From DASTOB01 sp035720425 (GTDB taxonomy: Bacteria > Chloroflexota > Limnocylindria > Limnocylindrales > CSP1-4), in the NCBI GenBank assembly GCA_035720425.1, contig DASTOB010000191.1:1-24601 (forward strand): a stretch of DNA of 24,601 nucleotides, read 5' to 3'. The translations under genes were made by a program, and so were the position numbers. Within the stretch, counting starts at the first letter, position 1; each line of letters begins with the position of its first letter. The notes under the pieces are model-generated. The model saw only the letters and a program-made list of their open reading frames with translations, was not told where the DNA came from and did no database searches. Shown here piece by piece: positions 21,362-24,601 of the stretch.

Positions 21362-22218
21362 TGAGCGTGGCCGCATCGGCCGCACTGCGGACGCCGATCC
21401 CGAGACCGGTGAACCTCAACGCGCTTCCCGTGATCGTGGGTTCGGCGCTTCTCGTGCTCGCCGGGTGTGCGTCGGGCTTCGACGGAAGTGGTCGGTTTCT
21501 CGACGTTGCCGGAGGCCAGGTCCACGTATGGTGCGACGGCGACCGGGGCCCGACGGTCGTGTTCCTGTCAGGGATCGGCGGCGACGACACGCTGGTGCCG
21601 ATCGCCGAACGGATCTCCGACGACGCTGTCGCCTGCTTCTATCACCGACCGGGGGATGGCGATACTGAGCGGCCCAGCGGCCCTCGAACCGCCGCCGGGG
21701 ACGCGGCAGACCTTCACGAGCTGCTCGCCGCGGCCGAGATCGAGACACCGGCCGTGCTCGTCGGTCATTCGTACGGGGGCCTGATCGCGCTCATCGCTGC
21801 CGCCGAGCACCCGGAGGAGACGGCTGGCATCGTGCTGGTCGACGCGTCAGAGCCGGGCGCTGAGGAAACCATGTACGCGGTCATGACCGACGCCCAGCGC
21901 GCGTACTTCGACGGTCGGCTCGCGGATTTCCCGTATGTCGACTGGCCGACCAGCCTCGACCAGGGCCGCGAGGCCATGCTGCGGTTTCCCGACGTCCCGC
22001 TCACGGTCATCACGGCAACACGTTCATTCCTCGATCCGTGTGATCCCGAGCTTCCCTGCGAACAGCTCCAGCCAATCTGGCTTGACGCCCAGGACCGATA
22101 CGCGGAGCTCACGTCGGGTGCGCGGCACATCCTCGCAGACACGTCGCATTACGTGCACAACGACGACCCTGATCTGGTCGAGCAGGAGATCCGCGAGCTC
22201 CTCGCGAACCTCGACTGA
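21361..22218 (+). CDS. Lipoprotein alpha/beta hydrolase
   Basis: 285 residues. An N-terminal hydrophobic stretch ends in a lipobox, LVLAGCAS, with Cys36 as the lipidation site, so the enzyme is probably anchored outside the cytoplasmic membrane. The alpha/beta hydrolase fold shows FLSGIGGDD at the oxyanion region (68-76), FYHRPGDGDT (93-102), the nucleophile elbow VGHSYGG with Ser137, IVLVDASEPG (157-166), and a C-terminal catalytic His in TSHYVHNDDP (most likely H263). The substrate is unknown; the family includes esterases and lactonases. It is the third gene of the LuxR pair operon, overlapping by TGATG, which suggests it acts on the molecule that pair senses. That link is inference. Confidence 0.9.
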   Translation: MSVAASAALRTPIPRPVNLNALPVIVGSALLVLAGCASGFDGSGRFLDVAGGQVHVWCDGDRGPTVVFLSGIGGDDTLVPIAERISDDAVACFYHRPGDGDTERPSGPRTAAGDAADLHELLAAAEIETPAVLVGHSYGGLIALIAAAEHPEETAGIVLVDASEPGAEETMYAVMTDAQRAYFDGRLADFPYVDWPTSLDQGREAMLRFPDVPLTVITATRSFLDPCDPELPCEQLQPIWLDAQDRYAELTSGARHILADTSHYVHNDDPDLVEQEIRELLANLD

Positions 22219-22238
22219 GTTGGTCAGCCTCGGCTGCC

Positions 22239-22273
22239 GCCGTCCAGTGGCTCCCCGCGTCACGGACGGTTTT
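22239..22273 (+). terminator. Intrinsic terminator after the hydrolase gene
   Basis: The stem CCGTCC-(A bulge)-GTG pairs with CAC-GGACGG around an 11-base loop, followed at once by TTTT (22270-22273). It begins about 20 bases after the hydrolase stop and lies before the convergent amidohydrolase end. It is the clearest terminator in the window. Confidence 0.6.
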
Positions 22274-22295
22274 CGCCGACGATCGCCTGAGCCGC

Positions 22296-23672
22296 CTATC
22301 GGGTGGGGCAGATCCGCGTGTCGCCGCAGAACGCCGCGCTCCCGCCGACGATCGTCGCCGCGACGGTCATGGCCCGGATCTCGTCAGGGGAAGCGGCGGT
22401 GACGTCGCCGCTCAGGATCGTGATGTCGCCGAGCGTGCCGGGTGCCAGGTGGCCCCGCCGGGCGTCGTCGCCCAGGATCCACGCCGCGTCGAGGGTGACG
22501 GTCCTCAGCACCTGCTCGGCGGTCAGCAGCTGGTCGCGCAGCCACGGTGGGGTCTGGGGCCTCGATCGCACGCGCCCGTCCATGCCGGCGGCGACGTGAT
22601 CCACGGGTCGCCCGAGATCGTCGGCCATCGTGAGGTCCGGGAACGTCCACGGAGCATCGGTCGCCGAGGCGACGCGCAGCCCGGCGTCCACGAAGTCGCG
22701 CCAGCGGGCAAAGAGGTCGGCCGCCTCGCCGGGGTCGTCCCGGTCGAACTCGGCGATGACGCGCGGGTCGAGGATCCAGTCGGCCTCTCCATCGAGGTGG
22801 ATGACGACCCCGATGTCCATGGCCGCCAGACGAGCCAGTTGTTCGTCGGTCACCTGCGTCGCGTGCTCGACCCGATGGTGGAGCGGATTCGGCCCCGTCG
22901 GGCCAATCGCGGCCTCGAACGCGTCGAGGACCAGCTCCTGGGCGGCCATGCTCATGGCATGGACCGAGACCTGCCAGCCGGCGGCGTCCGCCCGGCGGAT
23001 GGTGGCGGTGAGGTCCGCCGGATCCCAATTGATGACCTGGCCCCAACCGTCGTCGAGATGGATCTTCAGCCCTCGGACGCGCAGGCGGTCATCGACGGGG
23101 CCAGGCTCGCGCTCCGTGTACCAGTCCCCGAAGAACTCGCGGTCGTAGTTCAGCGCCAGGTAGGCGTCGACACGGAGCGGCAGGTCGCCATCGGCGGCGA
23201 GTCGGGTGAGCTCATTGATCCGCTCCTGGTTCACCCACTGCTCGGAGATCGAGGTCCATCCGCGGCGGGCGGCCGCGTCGATCGCGGCCTCCGCGGTGTC
23301 GACGCCGTAGTAGTCGCGGTCACCGATCCAGTGGGCATGGGCGTCGATGAATCCGGGGTACGCGACGTTGTCGCCGATGTCGACGATCGGGATGCCGTCG
23401 CCGGCGGCTGCGAGGACCTCGTCCCGGGCGCCGACCGCGACCACGGTCCCGTCCTCGATGAACAGCGCCTCGGCGATAGGCGGATCGTCCATCGTGATGA
23501 TCCGTCCAACGACGATGAGGCTGCCGCTGTCGGGCGCGATGGGGATTCCGGCATTGGACGGTGCGGCGGCGGATCCACTCGGCGGCGACGGGGTTGTGGC
23601 GCTCGGGGAGCAGGCGATGACGGCGCCGAGTGCGACCAGGCCGATGGCACGAAGCAGGCGTGCGGTGGTCAC
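22296..23672 (-). CDS. Lipoprotein amidohydrolase (Amidohydro_3 / YtcJ-like)
   Basis: 458 residues. A signal sequence ends in the lipobox AVIAC (Cys21), then a Ser/Pro-rich linker (22-45). The metal-dependent hydrolase core shows VVGRIITMDD (54-63), PGFIDAHAHWIG with H112/H114, LKIHLDDG with the bridging-type Lys203, SVHAMS (H238), HRVEHATQV (H270) and SATDAPW (D339). This is the full Amidohydro_3 metal set. These enzymes cleave amide or formamide C-N bonds; the substrate is not predictable. The start is GTG 23672, preceded by GGGAG and overlapping the upstream stop (GTGA, 23669-23672), which fixes it over a longer frame. It is coupled to a nucleoside hydrolase. Confidence 0.9.
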   Translation of the reverse strand: MTTARLLRAIGLVALGAVIACSPSATTPSPPSGSAAAPSNAGIPIAPDSGSLIVVGRIITMDDPPIAEALFIEDGTVVAVGARDEVLAAAGDGIPIVDIGDNVAYPGFIDAHAHWIGDRDYYGVDTAEAAIDAAARRGWTSISEQWVNQERINELTRLAADGDLPLRVDAYLALNYDREFFGDWYTEREPGPVDDRLRVRGLKIHLDDGWGQVINWDPADLTATIRRADAAGWQVSVHAMSMAAQELVLDAFEAAIGPTGPNPLHHRVEHATQVTDEQLARLAAMDIGVVIHLDGEADWILDPRVIAEFDRDDPGEAADLFARWRDFVDAGLRVASATDAPWTFPDLTMADDLGRPVDHVAAGMDGRVRSRPQTPPWLRDQLLTAEQVLRTVTLDAAWILGDDARRGHLAPGTLGDITILSGDVTAASPDEIRAMTVAATIVGGSAAFCGDTRICPTR

Positions 23673-24601
23673 GGTGCATCTCCCGGGTGGTTCAGGACGT
23701 CGAGCAGGACGTGCTCGGCGGCCGCGGCATCCGCGGAGCTGAGGTATTCGACGTTCGGGTCCCCATCGATCGGCCGGGTGAACCCGCTTTCTGGCCCATC
23801 GGCCTCCTCCACGTCCACCCGGGCCGGGCTGAACGAGCCGAGCGGGTGGCCGGCCGCCAGCCCCGCAGCGAGCGGGTCCCACAGAAAGTACGTGCCATCG
23901 GTCATGAACGGGTGGGCGTCGAAGAGCTCAGCGAGCACCAGCGCGCCCGGACCCGTCGCCTCCTCGCGGACACGCTCCGCGTATGCCGTGGTGACGGGCA
24001 CCTGGCCCGTGCCGTCGAGGCTGACGAGTCGCACCTGGAGCCCCGAATCGATGACGGTCTGGGCCGCCGTCGGATCGACGTAGATGTTCCACTCGGCGAC
24101 CTCGTTGTCCGGCGGTCCGCCGAACGAGACGTTGCCGGGAACGTGCACGGCGCCGCCCATGACCGTCACGGGGCCGAGGCGCGCGGCCAGATCGGGGTCC
24201 CCATCGAGCGCAGCGGCGAGGTTGGTCAGCGGGCCGAGGGTCAGCACGTGCAGCCCATCCACCTCGTCGCTGGTCCTGGTGATGAGCTGAGTGGCGTCCC
24301 CGGCGAACGGCTGGCGTGCCGTGGCTGGCAGGGCCAACCCGGAGCCGGCGTCGACGCCGGCTCGCCAGGCATCGGGGAAGGCGTGGTCGCCGGCCATCGG
24401 GGTCTCGCGACCACATGCGACGTCGATCAACGGTGCATCCAGCCGCTCGAGCAGGCGCAGGACGACGTCGACGCCCTCGCGGCAGTGCGCCTCCCCGGTG
24501 CCCGACACGGTGATGGCCTTGATATCGACCTCGGGCGACGCGAGGAGGAAGGCGATCGCCACGAGGTCATCGGGGGCGACGTCGGTGTCGATGAGCAGGG
24601 G
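23669..24601 (-). CDS. Nucleoside hydrolase (IUNH family), 5' end beyond window
   Basis: 310 residues visible; the true N-terminus lies to the right of the window. The IUNH calcium/ribose signature is present as LIDTDVAPDDLVAI (residues 3-16 of the visible part), with Ala where Gly is usual. GPLTNLA (123-129), TVMGGAVHVPGN and EWNIYVDPTAA (170-180) complete the active site. The usual active-site His near the C-terminus (HDP) is replaced by Trp (LWDPLAAGLA, WDP about 241-243), as in some divergent members. These enzymes split nucleosides into base and ribose. Its partner downstream is a lipoprotein, so this one may also be exported, but the signal region is not visible. The GTGA overlap indicates coupled translation. 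Confidence 0.92.
   Translation of the reverse strand, partial: PLLIDTDVAPDDLVAIAFLLASPEVDIKAITVSGTGEAHCREGVDVVLRLLERLDAPLIDVACGRETPMAGDHAFPDAWRAGVDAGSGLALPATARQPFAGDATQLITRTSDEVDGLHVLTLGPLTNLAAALDGDPDLAARLGPVTVMGGAVHVPGNVSFGGPPDNEVAEWNIYVDPTAAQTVIDSGLQVRLVSLDGTGQVPVTTAYAERVREEATGPGALVLAELFDAHPFMTDGTYFLWDPLAAGLAAGHPLGSFSPARVDVEEADGPESGFTRPIDGDPNVEYLSSADAAAAEHVLLDVLNHPGDAP

Noticed and set aside
22449..24083. A 544-codon open frame on the plus strand
   Set aside because: It is antisense to the amidohydrolase and nucleoside hydrolase, both of which carry full active-site motifs; the translation shows no domain.
1..24601. CRISPR array, phage or mobile island
   Set aside because: No regularly spaced repeats, integrase, transposase, tRNA edge or shift in base composition was seen. 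The DNA repeats around 18955-19465 are explained by the propeller blades.

Overview
The window is about 24.6 kb of uniformly GC-rich DNA packed with bacterial genes. I found no rRNA, tRNA, insertion sequence, integrase or CRISPR array, and no gap between genes longer than about 220 bases. The gene set suggests an uncultured, soil- or freshwater-type Chloroflexota (Limnocylindria / Ellin6529-like) or a related high-GC lineage. Pointers are the stand-alone LigD-type polymerase, MalT-like LuxR regulators, the YCII/ECF42 pair, an F420-type nitroreductase domain and DUF4386/DUF2938 membrane proteins. This taxonomic reading is inference from gene content, not a database result.

Layout, left to right. 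(1) 1-1260 (-): LigD polymerase-domain gene, cut by the window edge. (2) 1339-4592 (+): a compact cluster of a DUF1905 protein, a DUF2652 (cyclase-like)-SRPBCC fusion, a YCII/DGPF protein and an ECF42-type sigma factor. (3) 4616-6377 (-): a two-gene signalling operon of a NarL-type regulator with a degenerate receiver, then a receiver-HD-GYP protein one base downstream. (4) 6595-9166 (+): an unknown protein, a class I methyltransferase and an AlkZ/YcaQ-like winged-helix protein. (5) 9214-15779 (-): in transcription order, a 914-residue MalT-like LuxR regulator, a 91-residue protein, a secreted four-cysteine protein, DUF4386, a nitroreductase-DUF4260 fusion, DUF2938 and a DinB-family protein. 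DUF4386, the fusion and DUF2938 are joined by ATGA overlaps. (6) 15880-17978 (-): an ECF sigma factor overlapping a membrane-anchored putative anti-sigma factor with a duplicated extracytoplasmic domain. (7) 18174-19663 (-): a GNAT acetyltransferase and an exported PD40 beta-propeller protein. (8) 19803-22218 (+): two paralogous LuxR regulators and a lipoprotein alpha/beta hydrolase, all overlapping, divergent from the propeller gene. (9) 22296-24601 (-): a nucleoside hydrolase (cut by the window edge) overlapping a lipoprotein amidohydrolase.

The window is rich in regulation: two sigma factors, four LuxR-type HTH proteins (one with a NarL-type receiver), an HD-GYP output protein and a putative anti-sigma factor. 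Several regulators sit directly beside envelope or secreted proteins, suggesting separate sense-and-respond modules. Two kinds of translation start are visible. Some genes have clear Shine-Dalgarno sequences (6377, 11969, 12601, 12893, 2881, 19663). Others have none, but carry a TANNNT hexamer 6-7 bases before the start codon (1260, 7344, 8030, 9729), as expected for leaderless transcripts. The best candidates for undescribed biology are the LuxR/MalT-associated membrane module at 9.8-15.8 kb, the sigma/anti-sigma pair with tandem sensor domains, and the paired LuxR regulators with repeats in their divergent promoter region.
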